Source: Lysinibacillus cavernae (GTDB taxonomy: Bacteria; Bacillota; Bacilli; Bacillales_A; Planococcaceae). Taken from it: a stretch of 64,000 nucleotides of DNA. Location: contig NZ_WMEF01000002.1 in the NCBI RefSeq assembly GCF_009724685.1, positions 124,001-188,000 of the forward strand. The letters run 5' to 3'. This document shows, one piece after another, positions 23,566 through 31,745 of this stretch. The translations under genes and the position numbers were made by a program. How positions within the stretch are numbered: position 1 is the stretch's first letter; every line of letters starts with the position of its first letter. Under the pieces are notes generated by a model. It did not search any database. It was given only the letters and a program-made list of their open reading frames with translations, and had not been told where the DNA came from.

Positions 23566-25373
23566 GTCAAAATCAACCAAAGCAAATGAATTTTGGACGT
23601 GGACCACGCATAGGGGGACCCGCCGAGAAAGCTAAAGATCAAAAAGCAACACTGACAAGAGTATGGCACTATCTTAAACAGCAAAAAATAGGGCTGTTTT
23701 TATCCATCTTTTTTGTAGTTACTGCTACATTTTTAAGCTTAGCAGGCCCTTATATGATTGGCTATATTATTGATGACTACATTATGAAAAAGGATGTTGA
23801 AGGAACGGTCCGTCTAGGAATCCTTTTAGCCGTTATTTTTACGGTAGCATCTATTCTGACATGGCTTCAAACCTATGTCATGATTCATGTGGCGATGAAA
23901 ACCATTCGGACATTACGTCTGGAACTATTTCAAAAGCTTCAAACGCTCACATTACGATTTTTTGATCAACGTGCACTTGGCGATTTAATGAGCCGTGTTA
24001 CAAATGATATTGATAATTTAAACACAGCACTCGTGCAAAGTGTGACGCAAATCGTGTCATCCATCTTAACGGTGATTGGTGTTAGTATTGCCATGTTTAC
24101 ATTGAGCTGGCAATTAGCGATTGTAACATTGATTATTATTCCGCTTATCGTGTTCACAACCAAGCAAATCATTAAACGCAGTAGTAAAAATTATGCAGCA
24201 CGTCAACGAGATTTGGGTAAGCTGAATGGTTATATCGAGGAGATGATTACAGGAGCGGAGGTACTCACACTTTTTGGCAAGGAACAGCAAACCATTGACA
24301 CGTTCCGTAAGCAAAATGAAAACTTACGAAATTCCGCCCAACGTGCAGAAATTACCTCTGGTTTATTAGGACCCATTAATAACTTTATGAATAACCTAGG
24401 TCTAGCTGTGGTCATCGGGACTGGCGCCTTTTTAGCAGTGAAGAGTATTGTTACTGTCGGGATCATTGCAGCCTTTGTTACCTATACAAGGCAATTTTTC
24501 CGTCCGCTCAATCAGTTATCCAATCTATTAAATACCTTTCAGTCGGCCATCGCTGGAGCAGAGCGTGTTTTTGAAATACTAGATGAACCATCAGAGGTAG
24601 CAGATCGACCTCATGCGATCGAAACGCCATCGTTAAAAGGGGATGTCGTTTTCCAGCAAGTTTCGTTTAGCTATGTGCAAGATAAGCCTGTTCTAAAAAA
24701 CATTCACTTCCATGCCAAGGCAGGGGAGACGATAGCCCTTGTTGGCCCTACAGGCTCTGGGAAAACGACCATTATCAATTTATTAACACGTTTCTATGAT
24801 GTCAATCAAGGAGAAATTTTAATCGATGGTCATAATATCGAACACTATAAAATGGCAACCATTCGTCAAAGAGTGGGAGTGGTCTTACAAGACACTTATT
24901 TGTTCTCTGGCACCATTCGTGACAACATTCGTTTTGGGAAGCTAGATGCGACAGATGCTGAGGTCGTAGAAGCAGCGAAAATCGCCAATGCTCATCATTT
25001 TATTAAATATTTACCAGCACAATACGATACACCTGTTCAAGCAGGCGGCGCCAATTTAAGTCAAGGACAACGACAACTAATCGCGATTGCCCGTGCCATT
25101 TTAGAGAATGCGGATATTTTAATTTTGGATGAAGCGACATCAAGTGTAGATACGCAAACAGAGGTTGATATTCAAAAAGGTTTACAGCATTTAATGCAGG
25201 GACGCACAAGCTTTGTCATTGCCCATCGCTTAAAAACAATTGAGAATGCAGACCAAATCCTCGTTATTCAGCAGGGTGAAATTGTCGAGCAAGGCAATCA
25301 TCAAACACTTATGCAACAGCAGGGCATTTATCGTCAACTGCAACAAAAGCTGTTGTTAGAACAGGTAGAATAG
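23562..25373 (+). CDS. ABC exporter half-transporter, catalytic subunit (YfiC-like)
   Basis: The 603-residue partner has six membrane helices and an intact ATPase domain: Walker A GPTGSGKT (395-402), signature LSQGQ (499-503), Walker B ILDE with catalytic E524, and switch H555 in IAHRL. The Gly/Pro/Arg-rich N-terminal tail (residues 1-30) is usual in this subfamily. Together with the upstream subunit it forms a multidrug or peptide exporter; the substrate is not evident, though the Fur-like promoter hints at iron-related cargo. Confidence 0.88.
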   Translation: MSQNQPKQMNFGRGPRIGGPAEKAKDQKATLTRVWHYLKQQKIGLFLSIFFVVTATFLSLAGPYMIGYIIDDYIMKKDVEGTVRLGILLAVIFTVASILTWLQTYVMIHVAMKTIRTLRLELFQKLQTLTLRFFDQRALGDLMSRVTNDIDNLNTALVQSVTQIVSSILTVIGVSIAMFTLSWQLAIVTLIIIPLIVFTTKQIIKRSSKNYAARQRDLGKLNGYIEEMITGAEVLTLFGKEQQTIDTFRKQNENLRNSAQRAEITSGLLGPINNFMNNLGLAVVIGTGAFLAVKSIVTVGIIAAFVTYTRQFFRPLNQLSNLLNTFQSAIAGAERVFEILDEPSEVADRPHAIETPSLKGDVVFQQVSFSYVQDKPVLKNIHFHAKAGETIALVGPTGSGKTTIINLLTRFYDVNQGEILIDGHNIEHYKMATIRQRVGVVLQDTYLFSGTIRDNIRFGKLDATDAEVVEAAKIANAHHFIKYLPAQYDTPVQAGGANLSQGQRQLIAIARAILENADILILDEATSSVDTQTEVDIQKGLQHLMQGRTSFVIAHRLKTIENADQILVIQQGEIVEQGNHQTLMQQQGIYRQLQQKLLLEQVE

Positions 25374-25422
25374 GGAATAATAGGAGAAAGGTACAGCCAA
25401 ATTTGAGAAGGCGGGGATGCAC

Positions 25423-25845
25423 ATGTATGAATTAAAAACCAAAGAAACCGATGCGAGTGTCATTGAATTTATTGAAAATGTAGACCATCCTAAAAAACGA
25501 GAAGATGCTTATCGACTATTGGATATTTTTACAGAGGTCACAGGCCATGATGCTAAAATGTGGGGACCGAGTATTATCGGGTTTGGAAAATATCATTATA
25601 AATATAAAACGGGACATGAAGGCGATGCACCACTCGCTGGGTATTCCCCTCGCAAAGCGAAAATTAGCTTGTATTTAGCTCCAGATGACAGTGAGCGAGC
25701 TCAGTTATTGCAGCAATTCGGCAAGCATACAACAAGTAAGGCTTGCATTTATATTAATAAACTCGCTGATGTTGATGAAGCTATCTTAAAAGACCTCATC
25801 CAACAATCGCTCGATTTTGTACAAAAAAACTATCCAGATGAATAG
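25423..25845 (+). CDS. DUF1801 (YdhG-like) protein
   Basis: The 140-residue product has the DUF1801 layout: a helical start, MWGPSIIGFGKYHYKY in the middle, and KISLYLAP followed by a KACIYINKLADVD segment. The family has a small alpha/beta fold of unknown function, sometimes linked to iron-sulfur or chaperone-like roles. ATG 25423 fits the AAGGCGGGG site better than ATG 25417. It follows the exporter by ~50 bases and may share its transcript. Confidence 0.75.
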   Translation: MYELKTKETDASVIEFIENVDHPKKREDAYRLLDIFTEVTGHDAKMWGPSIIGFGKYHYKYKTGHEGDAPLAGYSPRKAKISLYLAPDDSERAQLLQQFGKHTTSKACIYINKLADVDEAILKDLIQQSLDFVQKNYPDE

Positions 25846-25855
25846 TACAATTAGG

Positions 25856-25884
25856 AAGCTGCCTATTATATGTAGGCAGCTTTT
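25856..25884 (+). terminator. Terminator after the DUF1801 gene
   Basis: AAGCTGCCTA pairs with TAGGCAGCTT and is followed by a short T run. Confidence 0.8.
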
Positions 25885-25972
25885 ACTGTATTATATAAAA
25901 ATTTCTCAAAAATTAATTAGAAATTAATTTTTTACGTGTATCCTTGCAAGTATCAACTGAGAGGAGAAACGT

Positions 25973-26956
25973 ATGAAAAAAATAATTAAGAAACTTTTTG
26001 TTTATCTGGGGGTATTGATCGCGCTTGGAATTGTAGCGGTATGTATTACTCACTATAGTTTAGTACATAAGGAAGCTGCCATCTTACAAAATAAGGGCAC
26101 TCTTGTAAACGTTGATGGTCAAAACATCAATGTCTATCAGGAGGGGGCAGGCGAGGACACGTATGTATTTATGGCAGGCTCAGGCATTGCAGCTCCTGTA
26201 TATGAATTAAAAGGGCTTTACAATAAATTTTCACAGCATCATCAAATTGCTGTAGTGGAACGAGCTGGCTACGGCTATAGTGACGTAGCCCATGATGAAA
26301 GGGATATTGATACGATGCTTACGCAAACACGGGAGGCACTTCTACAAAGTGGCCTTCAACCACCGTATGTACTTGTACCTCATTCTATATCGGGACTTGA
26401 GGCCATTTACTGGGCCCAAAACTATCCAGAGGAAGTAAAGGGCATCATTGCACTAGACATTGGCTTGCCTAGTCAATATGTAAAACATAAAATGGGGACC
26501 GTGGATAAATGGATGGTGAAGGGGATGAATCTAGCTACTAAAGTGGGCTTACATCGTCTCTTGCCATCACAAGTATATAATCCGCAAGTACTTAACATGT
26601 CCTTTTTAACTGCAGAGGAAAAGAAAATCTACCAAGCATTGTCCTTTAAGCAATTTTTTAATGAAGATATGGAAAATGAGCTGTTACAGGTCTATAAAAA
26701 TAGTTTACAATCAGAACAGCTTCCAAAGCCACAAAACACCCCGATCTTGCTGATTGACGCCATTGCAGAAGAGAACAAAAATTCAAAATATACAAAGCAA
26801 ACACGGCAGGATTACGCAGACTTTGCTAACCAATTCACTTATGCAGAAGTAAAAGAGGTAAGCGGCACACATAGTATTTATCTTTATCAACCAGATGAAA
26901 TCTATCAACTAGCGATAGCATTCATGAAATCAAATGCTACTAAGAAAGGTCGATAA
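25973..26956 (+). CDS. Membrane-anchored alpha/beta hydrolase
   Basis: The 327-residue product has an N-terminal membrane anchor (about residues 8-27) and an alpha/beta-hydrolase domain outside. The nucleophile elbow reads PHSISG (S138; the usual second Gly is Ser140), a DIG segment near 162 and the catalytic His in GTHSIY near 303. The order and the GSGIAAPVYE loop (oxyanion hole) fit an esterase or lipase type. It lies one base upstream of a response regulator gene, so the hydrolase and two-component system probably form one operon. Confidence 0.75.
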   Translation: MKKIIKKLFVYLGVLIALGIVAVCITHYSLVHKEAAILQNKGTLVNVDGQNINVYQEGAGEDTYVFMAGSGIAAPVYELKGLYNKFSQHHQIAVVERAGYGYSDVAHDERDIDTMLTQTREALLQSGLQPPYVLVPHSISGLEAIYWAQNYPEEVKGIIALDIGLPSQYVKHKMGTVDKWMVKGMNLATKVGLHRLLPSQVYNPQVLNMSFLTAEEKKIYQALSFKQFFNEDMENELLQVYKNSLQSEQLPKPQNTPILLIDAIAEENKNSKYTKQTRQDYADFANQFTYAEVKEVSGTHSIYLYQPDEIYQLAIAFMKSNATKKGR

Positions 26957-26957
26957 C

Positions 26958-27629
26958 ATGAAAGGATTTAGGATTTTAATTGTAGAAGACGATCAGATGA
27001 TTGGTGATTTGCTACAAAAAATAATACAGCGAGAAGGCTACGAAGCGGTGTGGAAAACGGATGGTCAGGATATCATGACGCTGATTCAGCAAGTGGATTT
27101 AGTCATTATGGATATTATGCTGCCAGGGGAGGATGGCTACCAATTGAGCAAGAACATTAAGCGATTAGGCTTAAACATTCCCATCATCTTTCTTTCAGCA
27201 CGCAGTGATATCGAAAGCAAGCTAGAAGGCTTAACGGTCGGGGAGGATTATTTGACAAAGCCATTCGATCCTCGAGAGCTATTGCTCAGGATGCAAAAAA
27301 TGCTAGCCCAACAATATGGGACGTTTACGCAAATTCAACATTTATTTATTGATGGGGAGCGTCGTAAAGTATTTTATCAAAATCTTCATGACGAAATTGC
27401 ATTAACAGCGATAGAGCGAAAAATTTTCTTTTATTTAGTAGATAATCGAGACAGAGTATTAACAAAGGACCATTTTTTCGACTATCTTTGGCCCCTAGAT
27501 GATCGCAATCATAATATTTTGAATGTCCATATTAAAAAAATTCGAACAAAGCTACATGATCCAACAGGCAACATTGTGCAAAATATTTATGGAGAAGGGT
27601 ATCGTTTAAATACCTACAGCAAGAAATGA
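26958..27629 (+). CDS. OmpR/PhoB-family response regulator
   Basis: The 223-residue product has a receiver domain with acidic pair E10-D11-D12, phospho-acceptor D52 (IMDIMLPG), S80 and K101 (LTKPFD), and a C-terminal winged helix ending in IYGEGYRLN. AAAGGTCG supports ATG 26958. Its stop overlaps the sensor kinase start by four bases. The target genes are unknown; autoregulation of the hydrolase operon is likely. Confidence 0.9.
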   Translation: MKGFRILIVEDDQMIGDLLQKIIQREGYEAVWKTDGQDIMTLIQQVDLVIMDIMLPGEDGYQLSKNIKRLGLNIPIIFLSARSDIESKLEGLTVGEDYLTKPFDPRELLLRMQKMLAQQYGTFTQIQHLFIDGERRKVFYQNLHDEIALTAIERKIFFYLVDNRDRVLTKDHFFDYLWPLDDRNHNILNVHIKKIRTKLHDPTGNIVQNIYGEGYRLNTYSKK

Positions 27630-28624
27630 CCTTAAAAAATAAATACCGTACTTTATTATTTTTTGCGATTGTTAGTGTACCCATTGTCTTATTAAGCATT
27701 AGCGTGGCCATGTCTATTCTTTATGACAAGGCGTTTAAATTGAAAAATGATGGCATTCCGTTTCATGAATCTTTTGCCTATCCTATTATGCTCGTTGCGT
27801 TTGTGCTGTCATTAGGACTGTTAGCGTTATTATTTTCAACATCTATCCATTCCTTATTGTCAAAAATCACGATGCTCAATAAAACGATACGAGATTTAGC
27901 GAGTAATGAACGAATTCCAGAAACGTTAGCAGTTCGTAGTGAGGATGAAATAGGCCAGCTTATTCAGTCTGTCAATCTCTTAATTGAGCGTACGACTTAC
28001 CGAGAATTGGAGCTGGCGCAACAGCAGGAGCTCCAAAAAGAGCTGCTTCAAAAGTTGCGGCATGACATCCATACGCCATTGACGGCCATTCGTTTGCAAT
28101 TGTTTTATTTAGAAGATCAATTACAGGAGCAGCCGAAATTGGTGGAATCTTTAAATGCACAAATCCAATATATAACGAATTTAACAAATGCATTTCAGCT
28201 ACAATCCTTTGATACAAGTGAAAATTCCTATGTTGTGCAGGAGGAAGTCCAGCTTGCGCAGTTGCTAGAAACGATGATGAAGAAGTGGCGTTATTTATAT
28301 CGCATGCAAAACATTGTCCTGCACTTTGATCATGACGAGTCACAGGCAATATGGAGAAGCAATGAATTATGGTTACAACGTTTATTCGATAATGTTTTCC
28401 AAAATACATTAAAGCATGCCCAAGCAACCAAGCTAGAGGTTACGATAAAGGATGGACAAGTGATCATGTGTGATGATGGAATCGGCTTCAATCCTCATGC
28501 TGATTATGAAGGACTTGGGCTCAAAATTATACAGGACATTGCAAGAACACTGAACATTGAAGTTTCATTACAATCAAACGAGACGGGTACTTCCTATAGC
28601 TTTTCTTATAAGTTTCCGAAATAA
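27626..28624 (+). CDS. Sensor histidine kinase with minimal extracellular loop
   Basis: The 332-residue kinase has two membrane helices (about 10-31 and 51-72) joined by a loop of only ~20 residues, a HAMP-like segment (72-125), a dimerisation helix with H146 (LRHDIHTPL), N256 and N260 in FDNVFQNT, G1 DDGIG (283-287) and G2 GLGLK. The short loop suggests sensing within or at the membrane, as in kinases that watch over transporters or envelope stress. It is coupled to the preceding regulator by a four-base overlap. Confidence 0.88.
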   Translation: MTLKNKYRTLLFFAIVSVPIVLLSISVAMSILYDKAFKLKNDGIPFHESFAYPIMLVAFVLSLGLLALLFSTSIHSLLSKITMLNKTIRDLASNERIPETLAVRSEDEIGQLIQSVNLLIERTTYRELELAQQQELQKELLQKLRHDIHTPLTAIRLQLFYLEDQLQEQPKLVESLNAQIQYITNLTNAFQLQSFDTSENSYVVQEEVQLAQLLETMMKKWRYLYRMQNIVLHFDHDESQAIWRSNELWLQRLFDNVFQNTLKHAQATKLEVTIKDGQVIMCDDGIGFNPHADYEGLGLKIIQDIARTLNIEVSLQSNETGTSYSFSYKFPK

Positions 28625-28669
28625 AAAACAACGGCAGCCTTTGCCTACAGTCTTTTTACTTTTAAAATG

Positions 28670-28790
28670 AAATGAAGTAAAGCCATTGATTTCGACTACG
28701 GACGGGGTCGAGCTGCTTCCCTCGCTTCTCTCAGTCCAGTATCTCGACTATCTCGCAGGAATCGCCGCCCTTCGTTCCAATCAACTTCTA
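28670..28790 (-). repeat. GC-rich Bacillaceae-type intergenic repeat, inverted copy
   Basis: On the minus strand this reads GGAACGAAGGGCGGCGATTC, then CTGCGAGATAGTCGAGA, comparable to the copy at 1377-1490. It is followed by GAAGCAGCTCGACCCCGTCC. It is GC-rich and non-coding. Confidence 0.45.
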
Positions 28791-28835
28791 CATAAAGAAC
28801 TTCCTATTCATATGTTGATAAAAAGTGGTGATTAG

Positions 28836-29015
28836 CCATATGACGAAGAATCAAAGCTAGAGGCTGCTAATGATTTTTCTTTCATATATCCGCGTGAAGA
28901 AACCATTGAGCATGTCTTTGCGGATGCTTACTTTGCTACCATGAAATTAAAGAAACTGGTTACTTGGAATGACAAGCAGCTTAAAAGAGGTCTTATGCTT
29001 GAAGAGTATGTTTAA
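28836..29015 (+). pseudogene. IS1182-type transposase remnant with internal deletion
   Basis: The frame from 28836 to TAA 29013-29015 encodes YPREETIEHVFADA joined directly to YFATMKLKKLVTW. In IS1182-type transposases these are the RKETIERVFADAK motif with the catalytic Glu and, about 30 residues later, the AAMNLKKLATW tail. The part between them is deleted and the rest of the gene is absent, so it is inactive. Confidence 0.7.
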
Positions 29016-29053
29016 ATGGATAGAAAATCACATATTCATAGAAGAAAAAAGAC

Positions 29054-29088
29054 AAAAGGAATCGAGTGTGAACTTCTCGATTCCTTTT
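29054..29088. terminator. Strong bidirectional terminator
   Basis: AAAAGGAATCGAG pairs perfectly with CTCGATTCCTTTT across nine bases. It lies just past the 3' end of the minus-strand EamA gene. Confidence 0.85.
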
Positions 29089-29124
29089 GTAGTCAGTCTG
29101 ACTAGCCTTTGCCGTTGTTTTGTA

Positions 29125-29994
29125 TTAATGAGATTTTCGTTGTTGCAGTAAAAAGAGGGCAAGGCCAAGTAAAATAACTACAATACCGACTCCTTGCTGA
29201 ACGGAAATCATCTCATCTAAAATGAAATAAGCCAGTATACATGTGCCAATCGTTTCGCCTAAAATACTCATGGATATTATCGTTGTACTTAGCCATTTCA
29301 ATAGCCAATTAAAAATAGTTTGCCCGAAAATCGTCGCAATTACGGCTAGTCCTACAAGAGACCACCAAGTGGATGCTGAATAGTCGAAGAATGATTCCTG
29401 CATAAAGAGGGCGTATATTGCTAGAAAGATAGAGCTGCTTCCATAGCCAATGATAGAATAAGGAATGAGTGATAAATCCTTACGCACGGATTGACCGATA
29501 AAAAAGTAGGCCGTAATAATACCTGCTGCAATAAAGGCAAGGATATCGCCATAAAGAGCTTGTCCACTAATTTGGAAATCTTGCCAGCCGATAATGAAAC
29601 AACCTATGATGGCAACGAAACAACCAACAATTGCTCCTTTTGAAAAACGCTCTTTAAACAAAAAATAGCTTCCCACTAAAGAGAATAGCGGTTGTAACGT
29701 GACAATGACGGTTGAACTAGCCACTGATGTGTAGTTTAACGATTCAAACCATAATACATAATGACAGGCTAAAAATAAACCCGATAAAATGCCAAGTCCC
29801 CATTGTTTTTTGGAGAGGCCAGCAATTTCCTGTCGCAATCCCTTTTTCGTTAATAAAAAGGGGAGTAGCACTAGCATCGCAAAAAATAGGCGATAAAAGG
29901 CCGTAATGGCTGGTGGCGCATCGGCAAGCTTGACAAAAATAGCTGAGGTCGATAACGCAAAGACAGCAAAAAACAAAGAGATGTAATAAAACAT
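29125..29994 (-). CDS. EamA/DMT-family transporter
   Basis: The 289-residue protein has ten membrane helices arranged as two EamA repeats, with typical stretches SAIFVKLADAPPAITAFYR, GLFLACHYVLWF and, in the second half, GETIGTCILAYFILDE. Such drug/metabolite transporters export amino acids or metabolites; the substrate is unknown. AGGAG eight bases upstream supports ATG 29994. It is divergent from an XRE-cupin regulator, which probably controls it. Confidence 0.85.
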   Translation of the reverse strand: MFYYISLFFAVFALSTSAIFVKLADAPPAITAFYRLFFAMLVLLPFLLTKKGLRQEIAGLSKKQWGLGILSGLFLACHYVLWFESLNYTSVASSTVIVTLQPLFSLVGSYFLFKERFSKGAIVGCFVAIIGCFIIGWQDFQISGQALYGDILAFIAAGIITAYFFIGQSVRKDLSLIPYSIIGYGSSSIFLAIYALFMQESFFDYSASTWWSLVGLAVIATIFGQTIFNWLLKWLSTTIISMSILGETIGTCILAYFILDEMISVQQGVGIVVILLGLALFLLQQRKSH

Positions 29995-30011
29995 GATGAA
30001 CTCCTATGTAT

Positions 30012-30031
30012 TTGTTTATAATAATAAACAA
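30012..30031. promoter_or_regulatory. Perfect 20-bp palindrome upstream of the EamA gene
   Basis: TTGTTTAT-AATA-ATAAACAA lies 18 bases before the EamA start codon, just upstream of its ribosome site. It is a likely operator for the divergent XRE-cupin protein. Confidence 0.55.
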
Positions 30032-30145
30032 GATTAATTATATTGCCTAACCTATTATAGTGTAGTCTTCCTCAATAATATAGGGTTTTTAGAATACAGC
30101 ACAAAACACGAAAAATACACATTATGATAAAAAAGGAGTCGTGCC

Positions 30146-30706
30146 ATGCAGTATCATCAATTAGGACAAACCGTGCTAAGTTATCGTAAGAAAAATGGTA
30201 TGACCATTAGAGAGTTCGCAGATTACGCAGGAATTAGTACTTCTTTAATTAGTCAAATCGAACGTGGGCAAGCGAATCCATCGTTAAGTGTGCTGGAGTT
30301 AATTGCAAAGGCCTTACATGTCCCATTGTTTACACTTTTTATTCATGATATCGATACAAGTACACTGATTTCACGCAAGCACAGCAGGAAAAAAATATAT
30401 CGAGAAAACAAGGATCATATTGTCTACGATGTATTAACACCTGACTTTATGAAAGCTCGAATTGACATGCTCATGATGGAATTAAACCCACATGCTGTGA
30501 CTACGGAAAGTCACTATTGTCATAATGATAAAGAAGAAATAGCTGTGATGATGAAGGGGCAAGGCTATGTAGAACTAGAAGGAGAAGAGTATGAGCTATT
30601 GGAAGGGGATGTTGTCCGAATTCCACCGAATGTTCGACATCGTTTCCTCAATAAAAGCAATGACAGCATCCACGTATTATTCGTCCTAACACCTTCATTA
30701 ATATAG
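30146..30706 (+). CDS. XRE-family regulator with cupin sensor domain
   Basis: The 186-residue product has an N-terminal helix-turn-helix (REFADYAGISTSLISQIERG) and a C-terminal cupin with HxHNDKEE-like residues, the GQGYVELEGEEY and GDVVRIPPNVRHRF motifs. This domain pair is common in regulators that sense small molecules, e.g. polyamines or amino acids. It is divergent from the EamA transporter. AAAAAGGAGTCG before ATG 30146 supports the start. Confidence 0.88.
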   Translation: MQYHQLGQTVLSYRKKNGMTIREFADYAGISTSLISQIERGQANPSLSVLELIAKALHVPLFTLFIHDIDTSTLISRKHSRKKIYRENKDHIVYDVLTPDFMKARIDMLMMELNPHAVTTESHYCHNDKEEIAVMMKGQGYVELEGEEYELLEGDVVRIPPNVRHRFLNKSNDSIHVLFVLTPSLI

Positions 30707-30739
30707 AATAAGCAAGGACTAGCTAGGCCTTGCTTTATT
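30707..30739. terminator. Bidirectional terminator between XRE-cupin and LysR genes
   Basis: AATAAGCAAGG pairs with CCTTGCTTTATT across ten bases; it serves genes converging from both sides. Confidence 0.75.
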
Positions 30740-30744
30740 CGATA

Positions 30745-31602
30745 CTATTCCCTTTCAATCAAGGACTCTATTACCTGTTTCAGTTGCATAATAGAGGATT
30801 GCTTACTATCATTTTTTTTGTAAATAAAGACGGTTTCAATCACTTTGTTGAGATCATCCATGGCATAAAAGTGCAGATCAGGGCAATGATAAAGTGCCAA
30901 TAATTTCGTATTTAAGACCGCCACCGTGTGCTCAATTTCTAGAAAATCAAGAATACTACTGACGGATTTAATTTCTTTCATCGTAAATGGAACTTGCTTC
31001 ATTGTTAGCCATTGTGCTAGTGCATGTGTATACATACAGCCTTTACTTAAGACAAGTAGTGTCACGGGCGTACGTTGCTCAAAATCTATTATATGAGAAG
31101 GACTCGAAATGACTTCAAACGTTTCCGACGCAATTAAATCATAGTTTAATTCGGCATAATGTTTAATGGGATTACTAGTCAATGCACAATCTAGCTCAGC
31201 ATTGTGTACTTTGTGATTTAAAGATGTACTCGATTCTACAGTGAAATCGACATCAATTGGACTATGACTCGTTTGTAGTTCGTTCATAATGGATGCACCA
31301 TAAATTTTAATGGTTGTATGAGACGTACCAAAATGAAGGCTTGTTTGAGTAGGTCCGATCATTTGTAAAAATTCTTCATAGTTTTGAGCAACCTGTTTTA
31401 AAAATTGTAAATAATAGCTACCAACCTCTGTCAACTTCAAACCTTGAGGTGTTCGTTTAAAGATTTCCTGTCCAATCTCACTTTCTATTCTTTTGACCTT
31501 CGATGTTAAGGCCGATTGTGTATAGTTGGTGATTTCAGCGGATTTACTCAAATTTTGCCTCTCTAAGAGCTCAATTTTCAAGGCAATATCTTCAATGTTC
31601 AT
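30745..31602 (-). CDS. LysR-family transcriptional regulator
   Basis: The 285-residue product begins with a LysR winged helix (IEDIALKIELLERQNLSKSA then TQSALTSKVKRIESEIG) followed by a periplasmic-binding-like effector domain. The frame is open to 31647, but residues before MNIEDI do not fit the family, so ATG 31602 is chosen; its ribosome site is weak. It is divergent from an MFS transporter and probably regulates it. Confidence 0.85.
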   Translation of the reverse strand: MNIEDIALKIELLERQNLSKSAEITNYTQSALTSKVKRIESEIGQEIFKRTPQGLKLTEVGSYYLQFLKQVAQNYEEFLQMIGPTQTSLHFGTSHTTIKIYGASIMNELQTSHSPIDVDFTVESSTSLNHKVHNAELDCALTSNPIKHYAELNYDLIASETFEVISSPSHIIDFEQRTPVTLLVLSKGCMYTHALAQWLTMKQVPFTMKEIKSVSSILDFLEIEHTVAVLNTKLLALYHCPDLHFYAMDDLNKVIETVFIYKKNDSKQSSIMQLKQVIESLIERE

Positions 31603-31745
31603 ATTGTTTGTCACACACCTATTAAATTTTTTGATAGCCACTATCATTTTCCTCCATTTTACGTACGCTAATAGTCAACGTAAACTCTAGGTAATTAAAG
31701 TTATACTGCACAACTAAGTCGGTGTAATGTTTATGGAGGGTTTAT

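Noticed and set aside
27972-28427. Minus-strand frame of 151 codons
   Set aside because: It lies wholly opposite the histidine kinase gene and shows no family features.
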